A stretch of 64,000 nt of DNA from Mesostigma viride (Eukaryota; Streptophyta; Mesostigmatophyceae; Mesostigmatales; Mesostigmataceae), in assembly GCA_009746045.1 (NCBI GenBank), contig RPFO01000050.1, positions 5,521,728-5,585,727 of the forward strand, read 5' to 3'. The notes beneath the pieces are model-generated. The model had not been told where the DNA came from, ran no database searches, and worked only from the letters and a program-made list of their open reading frames with translations. Shown in pieces: positions 1-10,900 of the stretch (the first letter of the stretch is position 1; every line of letters begins with the position of its first letter). The position numbers were made by a program, and so were the translations under genes.

Positions 1-170
1 TGCCTCCGTGGGGAGATCATGTAGCACATATTCCATGATGGATGGGGTGGAGGAAGCCGCGTGATCGAACTATTACAATTAACTCTAAGCTATCTAGAAA
101 ATCCTCCATCCATCCAGCAAGGAATATGTGCTACATGATCTGCCGGAACGGAGTCATGTTATAATTTAAT
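1..170. repeat. Short inverted-repeat (MITE-like) element
   Basis: Positions about 8-54 and 104-155 are near-perfect inverted copies of each other. The core is GATCATGTAGCACATATTCC on the left and its reverse complement on the right, and both arms continue into CCATC/GGATGG runs. Outside the right arm the sequence reads GGAACGGAGTCATGTTATAA. The same terminal motif (AACATAACTCCGTT then ATGTAGCACATA) recurs at 28862 and, inverted, near 37100, so this is a small dispersed family. No coding capacity is seen. The left end may be cut by the window edge. Confidence 0.6.
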
Positions 171-951
171 TTATTATTTTTTAAAATCCACTGGTCACAC
201 GGTCAGCCCTAATTGTTTTCGTTGTCCCCCCTCAACATGCAGGTCTTCCTACACACAGCCACGCGGCTAGCTTTTAATCCGCGCATTTCCGCTAGCTCAG
301 ACGACTATAGTTGGAACACCACACGTCCAAGAATAAGTTGTCTCACTGATGTGAGACTGCTTTACGTCATGTCATGCCGGATAGCATCCACTTGAGTTCT
401 TTATCGCTTTGCTAATCTCACTTGCTGGCGAGGGAGCATGGAACTGAGATTGAATGCAAAATCTTATTACACCATTACAAGTGTACCTCATGTTTATCAA
501 GGCGGACTCATGTTTATACTCAAAAACCAACGTATGTGACCTAAGTAAGCAAGACAGTATCTGGCCTAACCTATCTGTTACAAACTACTTCCCGCGAGCA
601 CCTCAAAACAATTTCGGGTGCCTTGCTGGCTAACCCAGGTGCTGCTGTGTGAACAACAGCACCTCTATGACTTGCCCACAGCGAGATCTACGGGCGAAAC
701 CTTCACCCCACATCCCCTTTGGGCAGTTCATTCATGACATGGAATGTCCACCAGATAGCAGCAAGTCGATCAAATTAGATCTGTCGTCCTGAGCTACGTT
801 GCTGGTTGACACGTAACGTCATTCCATGGTTTAAAGCCTACTGTCATGGCTTCATTGAATCCGCTGCAAGCACCTGGGAGGTGTATGCAGGTGGTGACCA
901 ATGCTGCCGGCGCCACGCTCCCCAAACTTGGCAGCCTGGTGGTACACCGCC
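171..951. other. Region downstream of fibrillarin, no gene seen
   Basis: Short open frames only, none with a recognisable domain or exon structure. It probably holds the 3' untranslated region of the fibrillarin gene and spacer. Confidence 0.4.
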
Positions 952-3900
952 TTAAGCCTTCTTGGGCTTCTTTGCGGGCCGGTATGTACCGACCACCTGC
1001 GAAACCAGCATCCCACATTCAACAAGATCCGCCTGTGAGCGTGCCTAAAATATGACACCGCAATCATGACACCCTGAGATCACCTCCGTCCCCACCACCA
1101 AGGACATTGATTCCACAAAAAAAGTATTGATTATACAGCCTCTTGTCACGATATGCTCATGCAGGTCTTATTGCACCCACAGAATTTGCCGGATCATTTT
1201 ATCGTATCGGATTGCTGCTGTGGCATGCCTATGGCATGAAGGAAAAGGGGGGTCTCAGCCCCTTTCCCTGCTGTGCATATATAGGGATTAAAAGCACTCA
1301 TGTGCTCCGTGACTCCCCAACGGGTGCACGTGTATTAATTAATTAATTAATACAGCCTCTGGGACAAAGGAGAAACAAGTTGCCTCTGAGGCACTTCCCC
1401 CTGCCCTCCAGATGGAAGAGTGCAAAATCGGCAACTGTTATAATCTTCTTGTAGTCTTGGATAGCAACCCGTGTCCCAAGGACCAACAAAAGCCACGGCG
1501 CCCCCGTGGTTACGACAGGCCTCACGCAGTGCCAACCCAAAAAATATTGGGAAAGAATATATTCACCACCTAGCGGTAAGCACACCACTTACAATCCTGA
1601 GAGAACAGCAGCAATAGCACAACCACCAGATGCAGCAGGCACCACTGCCACTGGTGCTCCCACTGCCTCCGCCTTCTCTCACGGACACGACCCATTCACA
1701 TCTGTTGGTTCCACTCTCTGTAGACAACACCCCCATTTCAAACGCCAAGGCAGGCCATCAATCACAGCAGTGTTTGTAAAACCCCAGCACAGGCAGGCTC
1801 GCACGCACCCACCACGGTGTGCTGTAGCAGTCCTAGCAAAAAATAGAAAAGGGTAGAACAGACACGTCCTGCATGAACCCACCATGGCGTGGTGTTGTAG
1901 TCCCGACAAAAATAGGCAAGAACAGAACAGGCACGTCCAGCATGCACCCACCACGGCGTGGTCCCTCTCGTAGGGTTCCAACGTGAGCTGCTCCGCCGGC
2001 TTGAAGTTCTCCTCCTGCAGCTTCTTGACCTCCTTGGCAAACACGGCCTCCGCAGGGACCGTGCTGTCAATGCAGTTGGCCTGTGGTATGTTCGCAGCAG
2101 CACCCACCCATCATAGGCCACCCAATCAGGAAAACCACGAGGATGGATGGTCAGGCAGTCTGTCGTGGATGCAGTGGGCCAGTGGTGTCCAAGGAATAGC
2201 TGTTGAGACACAGATGCATCATCCATAGTCCCATGACACGCATATGAGTAGGTCAGGCAAGGTGCTGTCGATGCTGTGGGCCTGCCGGCACAGCGTGAAT
2301 TGGTGCACGGTACTTAGCATAGCATGGTACTCAATATCATCGGATAGAGCCCAGCATCACCTCTTATAAGTCTAGCAAATCACAGAGGCAGTGTCTTGAT
2401 GGAGATGATCAGTACGGCCACCACAGCCATGCTACATGCTAGGGTATGTTAATTAATAGACACGTGATAGGGTATGTTATACTCCAGAAACAGGGCCTTG
2501 ATGGAGATGACCAACTTGCCTACCACATGCTTGGTACATGAATGCACATATATTGTAACGTACAAATAGGGTATATTATAAATACATTAGTAGGTAAATC
2601 CTACCTTGATGGAGATGACAAACTTGCCGCCGTTCTTCAGGAAATTTACGGCGTTGAGCGCGACAATACGAGCCTGCGGCGGGTGACAGCAGACAACCCA
2701 CAGCAGAATGTGGATGACCACTGTGAGACAGCCAGAACATCGAGCTCCAGATATCCCACCTCTTGCCCCCCCCCCCCCAAAACAAAACCCATGCTCTCTT
2801 AATCTGGCCCCCTCCCCTTCCCCCTATGCGTACGACCATCCATTTCACAAGACCATCCACCTGGTCTGACTGTTCGTTGGCAAGGATGGGTTCGGCAAAT
2901 GCCCACGCCTGTTCCCACATTCACTATCTCTACAAGCCACTTCCTTACCCCCCGCGCCCCCGCCCGCCCCCCCCCTACCCCTCCTCTACACACGAGACGC
3001 CACACACCTGGTAGCGCTCCGCCACATTCGAACAAATGGTATCGACCATGTCAACTCCCGCAAATGTGTTATCCTTCCGCCCCCTTTTCTTCTACCCCAC
3101 CAACCCACCGCTATGCACGAGACGGCCACCCACCTGGTCGGGCTGCGCCACGTCGGCGAAGATGGTGTCGACCATGTCAACGAGCATGCGGTACTTGCCC
3201 GGGTAGCGAGCGTCCTCAATGATGGGAATAACGTTGGTTCGCTTCTTGGCCATGTTCACCAGGTCGCGCCCGCTGCGGTAGGAGAACTCGACTGCGTACA
3301 CAATGCCGGTCTGGTGACAGTTGCAAGAGTGGGTAGCAAGGGCACAGAAAGGGCGGGTAAATGGTAAGCTGGGTCTTGACATATCAAGGAGACAACCAGT
3401 GCAGGCCAGAAATCATATGACGATAACAAACATGCGCTGGTGCTGCGGTATGAGAACTCGCCCACGTACACGATGCCGGTCTGGTGACCATGGAGAGTAT
3501 GCGTCTTGCACCACATCATGGGTGGGTGGTGGGTGGGTGGGTAAAACAAGTGTGGGTTCGCTGAAGCGGCAAGGAAAGGTGGGTTGAATAAATGGGTGGC
3601 CCAACACGGCTGCTGCGGGGCAACCTACCGGCCCAACAAGCGTGCTGCAGGGCAACCTACCGGCCCAACAAGCGTGCTGCAGGGCAACCTACCGGCCCAA
3701 CAAGCGTGCTGCAGGGCAACCTACCGGCCCAACAAACGTGCTGCAGGGCAGCCTACCGGCCCAACAAGCGTGCTGCGGGGCAACCTACCGGCCCAACAAG
3801 CGTGCTGCGGGGCAACCTACTGGCCCAACAAGCGTGCTGCGGGGCAACCTACCGGCCCAACAAGCGTGCTGTGGGGCAACCTACCATCCCAACAAGCGTG

Positions 3901-4409
3901 CTGCGGGGCAACCTACCGGCCCCACAATATCGGATACGTGGGAAACCGTCGTCCCTGACGCGGCACCCAGGTACAGGACTTTACTGCCAGGCCCCTGCGA
4001 GATGACGAACGCGGCGTGCAAGAGCGGGGGGTGGAGGGTGAAATGGGATGGCGCAGGGCAGGAGAAAGACGGCACCGTGGAATGGGCAGCGGTCAGAGGC
4101 ATGCGCATCGACATCAGCATCGGCGAGGGAAATTGGGCGAAGGGGCGAAGGGGCGAGGGGGGAGAAGGGGAGAAGGGGTGAAGGGGTGAAGGGGTGAAGG
4201 GGTGAAGGGGTGAAGGGGTGAAGGGGTGAAGGGGTGAAGGGGTGAAGGGGTGAAGGGGTGAAGGGGTGAAGGGGTGAAGGGGTGAAGGGGTGAAGGGGTG
4301 AAGGGGTGAAGGGGTGAAGGGGTGAAGGGGTGAAGGGGTGAAGGGGTGAAGGGATGAAGGGATGAAGGGATGAAGGGATGAAGGGATGACGGGATGGATG
4401 GATGGATGG

Positions 4410-4448
<39 letters not shown>

Positions 4449-6671
4449 TGGGTGGATGGATGGATGGATGGATGAATGGACGCATTAATGAATGCGCGAA
4501 CAAGGCACCGCATGCCTTTCCCCGGGGCACAGGCCGGCAGAACACACGGACAGATAATGTAGAGCAGTGGGGGAGGGGGGTCGGGGCCAGAGATAACCGA
4601 AGGGGCTGATGGTGCATGCAATCGTGTGCTCACATGGTGACATCAATTCCATACCCGCCATTCATGTCCATGCGCCCGTCATTCATGTCCATGCCTAAAA
4701 CAGTTGGTAATGTGGTCTCCCAGAACGAGATTAGGAAACTACCACCGACGTTCCAACTTAGGGGGGTCACTGTAGGGCGAGATGAGGGGTGATTTTAGAG
4801 CACAGTACCCTTGCACAAATGATGTGGATGCTGTCCATATCACCCAGGATGCCCATGTGCGACCGTGCATGAGCCAAAATGATCACTATACTGCGCAGAG
4901 AGGTCCCTTAATGCACGACTCAAGATGTGGATGTTGTCGACACCACCCATGAGAGCGGCAGCCAGCTTGGGTGCATTACCATGGTCACTATACATCACAA
5001 GTGGTCACTGAATTGGTCACTATCTGCTCCACTCATGATGTGGAGGTTGTCGACACCACTCACGAGAGCGGCAGCCAGCTCGGGTGTGTTACCATGGTCA
5101 CTATACAGCCCAAGTGGTCACTGAATCGGTCACTATATGGATGTGGATGTTGTCGACACCACCCAGGATGGCCAAGTCCAGCTTGGGTACGTTACGATGG
5201 TCACTATATGCACCACTCACGATGTGGATGTTGTCAACACCACCCAGGATAGCGGCAGCCAGCTTGGAGCGGAAGGGGTTCCACACGCGGTACTCCACCT
5301 TGGTGTTCTCAGGGCCCTGATCGTGCATGTGTGCGTGATGTGTGCGTGATGTGTGCGTGATGTGTGCGTGATGTGTGCGTTGCGTGTGTATGTGTGATGT
5401 GTGTGTGTGTGTGTGTGCGTGCGTGTGTGAGTGATGCATGTGTGTGAGTGTGATGTGTGTGTGATGCGTGTGTGTGAGTGTGATGTGTGTGAGTGAGTGC
5501 AGGGGGAACGCACGAAAGACCATGGTTTGAACAGCAAGGAACGTCAGCCCACCGAGTCAGCCACCGGGTCCCGAACGTGGCAGCAAGTAAGCTAAGTAGA
5601 ATCACCAGGAAAAGTCCCATGGAATGGCAATAAAAGGGAAGGGGGTGCATGGGTGGGTAGGCAAGTAAACAAGGGGTCAACAGCACAGGGATGCCGTAGT
5701 AAGAAGCCGATAAAAAGACACAGTGAGTGGCTTGTGAAGGAGAGGGCGTCAGGGGTGGGGACGCCGCCGCACCCTAACCCGTTGTCCCCTCTTTGGTATT
5801 TGCCTGTTATGTTGCTATGGGAGGTATTAAGAAGGTGATTATAGAGGTAACGAGGGTAAAGGTAATTACGATAGGGGCAATAAGGGTGATGACGGCGTTT
5901 AGAAGAGGAGCATTGGGCCCGGCAACGGTGCGAACAACTTTTGGGGAAATGAAATTTACGACAATTATGTAATGAGACACATTCTCCTTGGCATTTTCCA
6001 GCAGCCGACGAGAATGCTGTTCATGTCATGGGTGCTGCGCCCACAATGCCATCATTCGCCACCATCCCACACCCATTCCCCATGGAGCTCTCTCTAGCGC
6101 AGCCCCCAAGAACGCATACCTCAACGCTAATTCGCTTTTCTCCGTAGACGGCCTCGCCTGGCACCATGTTGCGGGTGACGAGCGCATCCTCCTTCCCTCG
6201 GGCAATGAACACGCCATCATGCCTATGGTTCTCGATGACCGTCTTGGCTCCGCCCTTCATTCCGCCCCGTCCCCCACCCCGGCCACCGCGCCCTCCGCCT
6301 CCCCGACCTCGCCCTCCCCCGCCGCCTCGCATCCCACCACCGCGGCCCCCACCTCTCCCACCTCCTCGCCCACCCCCTCTCCCACCGTCGAACCCACCAC
6401 GCCCACGCCCGCCCCCCCCGAACCCTCCTGCAACATTCCGACAGTTGAGAAACAGGCGGGAAATGGGTCAGAAAAATGCAAGGCGGCGATGCAGCACGGC
6501 GACGGGCCCAGAAGTCCGGAAGCCCCCGTCTAAAAATGCAAATATACTAACTGAAACGACCAAGAAAACCCTAGAGAATATGAAGTAGCGCACAACTGCC
6601 GTCGTATACAAGCAAAATGCGAATTATTCTATGAATTTTTATCCTGCTGCAACACCACCGTGGCGCCGCAT
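952..6671 (-). CDS. FBL: Fibrillarin, nucleolar rRNA 2'-O-methyltransferase
   Basis: Catalytic subunit of box C/D snoRNPs, which methylates rRNA 2'-OH groups in the nucleolus. Exons on the minus strand, all phase-compatible: about 6659-6671, 6120-6427, 5221-5316, 3917-3994, 3134-3310, 2605-2673, 1952-2080 and 952-996 (TAA at 952-954). The predicted protein is about 304 residues, close to the usual 300-330. Exon 2 carries the Gly/Arg-rich (GAR) tail, then [18 protein letters not shown] and [13 protein letters not shown]. Later exons give [18 protein letters not shown], the SAM-binding motif [82 protein letters not shown] and the tail [14 protein letters not shown]. Exon 1 (MRRHG) is the weakest call: it is chosen because its ATG and donor give the right phase. 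The introns hold repeats copied from adjoining exon edges. Confidence 0.93.
1150..1352 (+). mobile_element. Dispersed repeat, solo terminal segment of a TIR element
   Basis: About 200 bp matching 36143-36345 in the same orientation: shared blocks include TGGCATGCC, GGCATGAAGGA, GGGATTAAAAGCAC and GTGCTCCGTGACT.CCCAACGGG, ending in a TTAATTAATTAA run. The copy sits inside the last fibrillarin intron. The second copy forms the right end of a 950-bp element with terminal inverted repeats, so this is probably a deleted relative. No intact coding sequence. Confidence 0.6.
1800..1962 (-). repeat. Three tandem copies of fibrillarin exon 7 end plus donor
   Basis: Read on the minus strand, CACGCCGTG followed by the donor GTGGGTGCATGC at the end of exon 7 recurs as CACGCCATGGTGGGTTCATGC and CACACCGTGGTGGGTGCGTGC, about 70 bp apart. 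Each copy carries exon sequence, a GT donor and the same following intron sequence. Only the first can keep the [14 protein letters not shown] reading frame. Confidence 0.8.
2160..2290 (-). repeat. Two upstream copies of fibrillarin exon 7 start
   Basis: The true acceptor is CCACAG then GCCAACTGCATTGACAGCAC at 2080. Diverged copies of this junction lie upstream in transcription at about 2167-2186 and 2262-2288 (GCCCACTGCATC and GCCCACAGCATCGACAGCAC), about 100 bp apart. They are decoy acceptor segments. Confidence 0.65.
2390..2610 (-). repeat. Tandem copies of fibrillarin exon 6 end
   Basis: The exon end (GGCAAGTTTGTCATCTCCATCAAG then GT, read on the minus strand) is repeated at about 2496-2520 and 2394-2415, 100-110 bp apart, together with following intron sequence containing GGGTATGTTA. 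The downstream copies have lost the GT donor. Confidence 0.7.
2986..3062 (-). repeat. Copy of fibrillarin exon 5 end
   Basis: About 75 bp matching the end of exon 5 and its donor at 3121-3190: the CACGAGACG, CACCTGGT, CTCCGCCAC / CTGCGCCAC, ATGGT.TCGACCATGTCAAC blocks align in order. It lies about 125 bp into the intron. Confidence 0.7.
3370..3505 (-). repeat. Copy of fibrillarin exon 5 start, next to a dispersed motif
   Basis: Positions 3440-3490 repeat the acceptor and first about 45 bp of exon 5 (GGTATGAGAACTCG.CCACGTACACGATGCCGGTCTGGTGAC on the plus strand, against the true junction at 3310). At 3376-3412 the motif ATATCAAGGAGACAACCAGTG begins a short block that recurs at 34737 and 53750. 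Confidence 0.65.
3600..3935 (-). repeat. 32-bp minisatellite built from the exon 4 donor
   Basis: About ten tandem units of 32 bp. Read on the minus strand each contains GGGCCGGTAGGTTGCCC, which is the end of fibrillarin exon 4 (GTGGGGCCG) plus its donor (GTAGGTTGCCCC). The array therefore offers about ten copies of the same splice donor in a row. Units also contain CTGCAG. Confidence 0.88.
4150..4480. repeat. 8-bp satellite (GGGGTGAA)n followed by (GATG)n and (GT)n
   Basis: About 25 contiguous GGGGTGAA units, grading into GGGATGAA, then GATG, GT and GATG runs. Inside fibrillarin intron 3. The long frames across it (SPLHPFTP repeats) are translation artefacts. Confidence 0.95.
4796..5275 (-). 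repeat. Four tandem copies of fibrillarin exon 3 end plus donor
   Basis: Units of about 75-120 bp start at about 4816 (degenerate), 4923, 5037 and 5141, after the true exon at 5221-5316. Each repeats, on the minus strand, GCTGCCGCT.TC..GGGTGGTGT.GACAACATCCACATC and then intron sequence with ATAGTGACCA. Copies retain up to 50 bp of coding sequence. Confidence 0.85.
5325..5510 (-). repeat. GTGCGTGAT / GT-rich repeat before exon 3 acceptor
   Basis: Tandem GTGTGCGTGAT units and (GT)n on the plus strand, ending at the exon 3 acceptor (CGATCAG then GGCCCT). The unit resembles the acceptor-flanking CATGCACGATCAG. Confidence 0.85.
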
Positions 6672-7974
6672 GCCAAACTATAGAGCTTTACGGCGGCTTA
6701 CGCCGCAATTCGGCTGCGACCCTCATTTCACAGCGCCGAACCCCCATACAAATTTAGCTGACATCAAAAGAAACACACACCTCTCCCACCGCCGCGCATG
6801 GGAGGCCTCATGGTCGCTAAATGCCCTTCAAATACGCGAAACCTCCGAGTAAAGACGGGAGGGGAGTCGTGCGCTTCGGCTCTCCGTCTCTGCACGCGAA
6901 GTGGCCACGGACAGCATGGCTGCGGGGGCTTTAGGTGCGCTGGTCGGTGTGCCTGCGATCTGTCTCCGCATGGGCCCGCCTGCGCAGCACATGCCTCCGG
7001 CCCCGGCCCCGTGCAATGGGACAGGTTTCAGTATGCGCAGTCGGCACGCAGCAGCAGTGCCTCGGCGCGGCTCAAAATTATGTGCGCAGTCTGAAAGGTT
7101 TGGCACTTTTCTCGCAAACGATCTTGCGCATTAAAACCGCGTCCATATTTTTACTTCCCGGTTATAAGAAGTTTAACATTACTTACAAAGTTTTGGGTTC
7201 TCAACCTGCGCCGCCCCATGGTTCGGTGACGGGTCGCCCGTCGCCGTGCCTTCGTCCCGCGCGGCGACGAGTGGAGCTGTGCTGCACTGCTGCGCCGACA
7301 TTCGACAACAGCGCCGCGCGGCGCGCAAAGGAGTCGAATGGTGTAAGCTCGCAGAATAATATTACTGCGGCTAGTAGGAAAGCCTGCATGGATGGCAGCA
7401 CAAGATTTTAATATCAATGCAAGCGGCTACAATTTCGTTGCTACAGTGCGGGACGAGCGCTAGCTCAGTGACAAACATGGCCTCTGTCCTGCCTCTGTGC
7501 AGTGTTTCGTGTTTACTGTTTACACAAATATTATTGACCTGCAGGTTTTGCTTGCGTGTGCTAACTGCACGACATCCTCTTACAAATTGCAGCTCTTGAC
7601 GTAGGTATGATTTGGGTAGACGACTAGCGATTCATGCATTCGGCATGGGGAAAGTTGAATGCTTAGAGGAAGATAGCTAGATCTTTGTGCAGCGAATGGC
7701 CGGTTTGCTGAGATGCGATGAATTCCGCAATAATTCACCATCATTTCATGGTACACTGCGGAGCCCCCTTAGCGGCATCGTGGGCATGAGAAGATGCGTT
7801 ATGCACGCCCGTAGGATTTTAGCAAGTGGCCGGTAGACTAGCAAAGGTCAACAGCTTGCAATGGCATTATTGCCAAAGTGGTGCCATTTCAGTAGTGTAA
7901 ATTTAGTTTCGCGTTGACATTGCAAAACAGCGAGGCCGACAGCTTCGCAAAGCGCTTCAACCCCTTGACGCGCG
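6672..7974. promoter_or_regulatory. Intergenic region between two divergent genes
   Basis: Separates the fibrillarin start (minus) from the membrane-anchor exon at 7975 (plus). It must hold both promoters if the starts are right. GC-rich at 6880-7330, with no TATA box that I can defend. No convincing exon. Frames such as 6828-7106 look random. Confidence 0.4.
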
Positions 7975-10900
7975 ATGGACCCGGGGAAACCGCGGCGCGC
8001 CGGAGCGCCTGAGCTGGTCGCGAGGCGAGGATCTAAAAATCGAGTGATGCAAGCACTCATGGTTGCAGTGCTCATTGCCGTCGGCTCACTGCTCCTGCTT
8101 ACAATGAGATCGGCGTCCCAGGGACAGCTGTTCGCGGTGTCCAACAGCCCGAATAGAGGCTCTCATCTACGTACGTGCAGGCTATCAGCTTCTTATGCAC
8201 CGATTGTGGCATGCACACTCTAGTTCTTCGGAAGGCGACCTATCCACGGCACCGCACATGGCCACTAGTCACTGACAAATGCCGCTGCAAATGACGCCGT
8301 CTTTTCATGGTTTTGCGATCAAATGCTTTTCCTTTAATTTTATATTTTGCCCAGTTCCGAGTTTCTGCAGGACTTGGTACATGCCGCTTCCTTTAAAAAA
8401 AGACGGTCCTGATTAATAGATGGGACCTGATAAATAGATGGGACCTGATTAATAGATGGGACCTGATAAGTAGATGGGACCTGATAAGTAGATGGGACCT
8501 GATAAATAGATGGGACCTGATAAGTAGATGGGACCTGATAAGTAGATGCTACCTGATAAGTGATGGCACCTGCACACGGAGACCCGCTTCGTTGATGGTG
8601 GCAACGTACAGCCCTTTCATGTGCCTATACATGTGCGTTAACTTTTTTACTTGGTTATCAAGTTCCTCAGCAGTGACTCGTGCAAAGCGTGTTGCCTGCC
8701 TCGCTACACAGCCCCGGCATCAGGGTCCCATAAGCCCCCTTCCGCTTGTGCGTTCGCGAGCACTGCGGCGCCCAGCGCGGATTCGTCTGCACTGCACATT
8801 CGCCGAGGCTTTGCGAGTGCGACCCCTTGTATTTGTAGGGGTCAGACGCACTGGTTCCATACTCCTCGTACCCCCCCCCCCGGGTGGTGGAGGGCACGCA
8901 ATGCACCTGCATGCCCCTACACCCCTCTTCCCTGCTCAGGCACGTCAATGGCGTCACCTTGACCGGCTTGCTGTTCATGCCTGTTGCACCCTCGGCCCAC
9001 AGTGTCGGGCGTGGAGGACACGCTGCACCTGCCCGACCCTGCACTGGAGCTGCTCAATAGGGGGCAGGTGAGGAATCTAGATCCAGATTCCCGCATCAGG
9101 GGACTGCTCAGCGTAGCGCAGCGAGGAATTCAAGTGTAGATCCCAGCATGAGGGCAACTACTCAACATGGGGCAGGTGAGGCGTCTGGTTTGGTTGGCAA
9201 CGTTAGGGCAAGTACTCTACATCGGGCAGGTGAGACGTCTGGTTTGGTTGGCAACGTTAGGGCAACTACTCAACATGGGGCAGGTGAGGCGTCTGGTTTG
9301 GTTGGCAACGTTAGGGCAACTACTCAACATGGGGCAGATGAGGCGTCTGGTTTGGTTGGCAACGTTAGGGCAACTACTCAACATGGGGCAGGTGGAATAT
9401 GGTTTTGGCTGCCAACATCAGGGGAACTCCTGAAGTTGGGGCATGTGAGAAGTATATCACAAAGTTCAAAATTTGGGGCAGGTGGGACATCTATACACAA
9501 AGTTCTCATTTGGAGCAGGTGGGACATCTATCCCGAAGTTTTAAGTTTGGGGCAGGTGGGACATCTATCTTTAAGTTCTAAATTTGGGGCAGGTGGGACA
9601 TCTATCACAAAGTTCTTAATTTGGGGCAGGTGGGACATCTATCCCAAAGTTCTAATTAGGCCTTGGATGCGATAGCCAACAATGCGTGCGGGCTACCTGC
9701 TCCCCATCGGACAAGTGACAGCCACCACAATTTTTCCCGCATCTGCTTAGCATGACAAGTGATGTTTGTGGCTAAGGGCTGGAGCGGGCACCTTTGCGAA
9801 GACATCTAGTGACCACATTCAATTGATTCAATAGTTAAATCACGTTTCATTTTTAGGACATGTTTGTTTAGTAAAATTCGTGCCTCTCGGTATGGGTGGC
9901 CAGTTTTTACTAGTAACACATGTGCCTCTGTGTTATGTGTGGGGGCTGCCATTCAATATTAATACAGGTTGGGGGTGAGGATGACGACGATGATGACGAC
10001 GGAGACGATGATGAGGATAGCTCAGATGGTGATATGGAGGATGGCGCTGGCGACAAAGAGGGCGAGGTGGACGGTCAGGAAGACCCCATGTCCATCCTGC
10101 AACTGGAGGCACATTTGGAGGAGGGTAAGAATTGGGGGGGAGCTTGAGCTATACAGCTGTAGTGGTGTGGTCTTTATGGACAGGTGCTTCTATGGAATGG
10201 CTATCGGGCCAGTGGCATTGTGTCCATTCTTTCCCTGGAGGCACATTTGAAGGACGGCAAGCCGGGGGGGGCCTAGAAGCCATATGGCACTTGCGAGGCG
10301 GGTGGGGGTGAGGGGGGGTCTCCTTGAAGCCATGGCATTTCTTGGGTTCCGGGGGGGGGAGGGGCTTCACGCGATGTTAATGATTTTCTGAATGGCTTAG
10401 CTTGTAGGTGATACCTCACATGAATGCTCTTTGAAATTTGTAATCGCATGGCCATCATGTTGTCTGTAAGCTTGGATGTGCGCTTCATGGCACGGTTCAA
10501 GATTGAATTGTAAATCAAATTTAGACCGGGCGACTCCCCTCAATCGATCCAATCCACATGCACCATTACTCCCTCATGTGCGATTGCTCCCTGAGCTCGC
10601 AGTCATGAGAAACCACCAAGATGTGCTTGTTTATATGCTCATGTGCAACATGATCCTCTCACAACCCCTCCCTGTGTCTGTAGACGTGAGAAACCCCAAG
10701 ATTGAAGTGTTCAAATCCAATGCTCCTGTGCGGCCTGTCCTGCAACCACCCCTACCGGTACGTGCAGACGTGATTGAGTCCCCCCCCGCCCCCGACAGCC
10801 GTGCGTGGGATGACCCGCTCCTTGTGGGGCAGGTGCACCCTTTCTGGGGCCACCACGAAGGGGATCCCAAAGAGCAGTCCGAGTCGAGTGCCGTCCCTGC

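Noticed and set aside
3881-4633. 250-residue His/Pro/Ser-rich minus-strand frame
   Set aside because: Only its last 26 codons (fibrillarin exon 4) are real; the rest is the 8-bp satellite.
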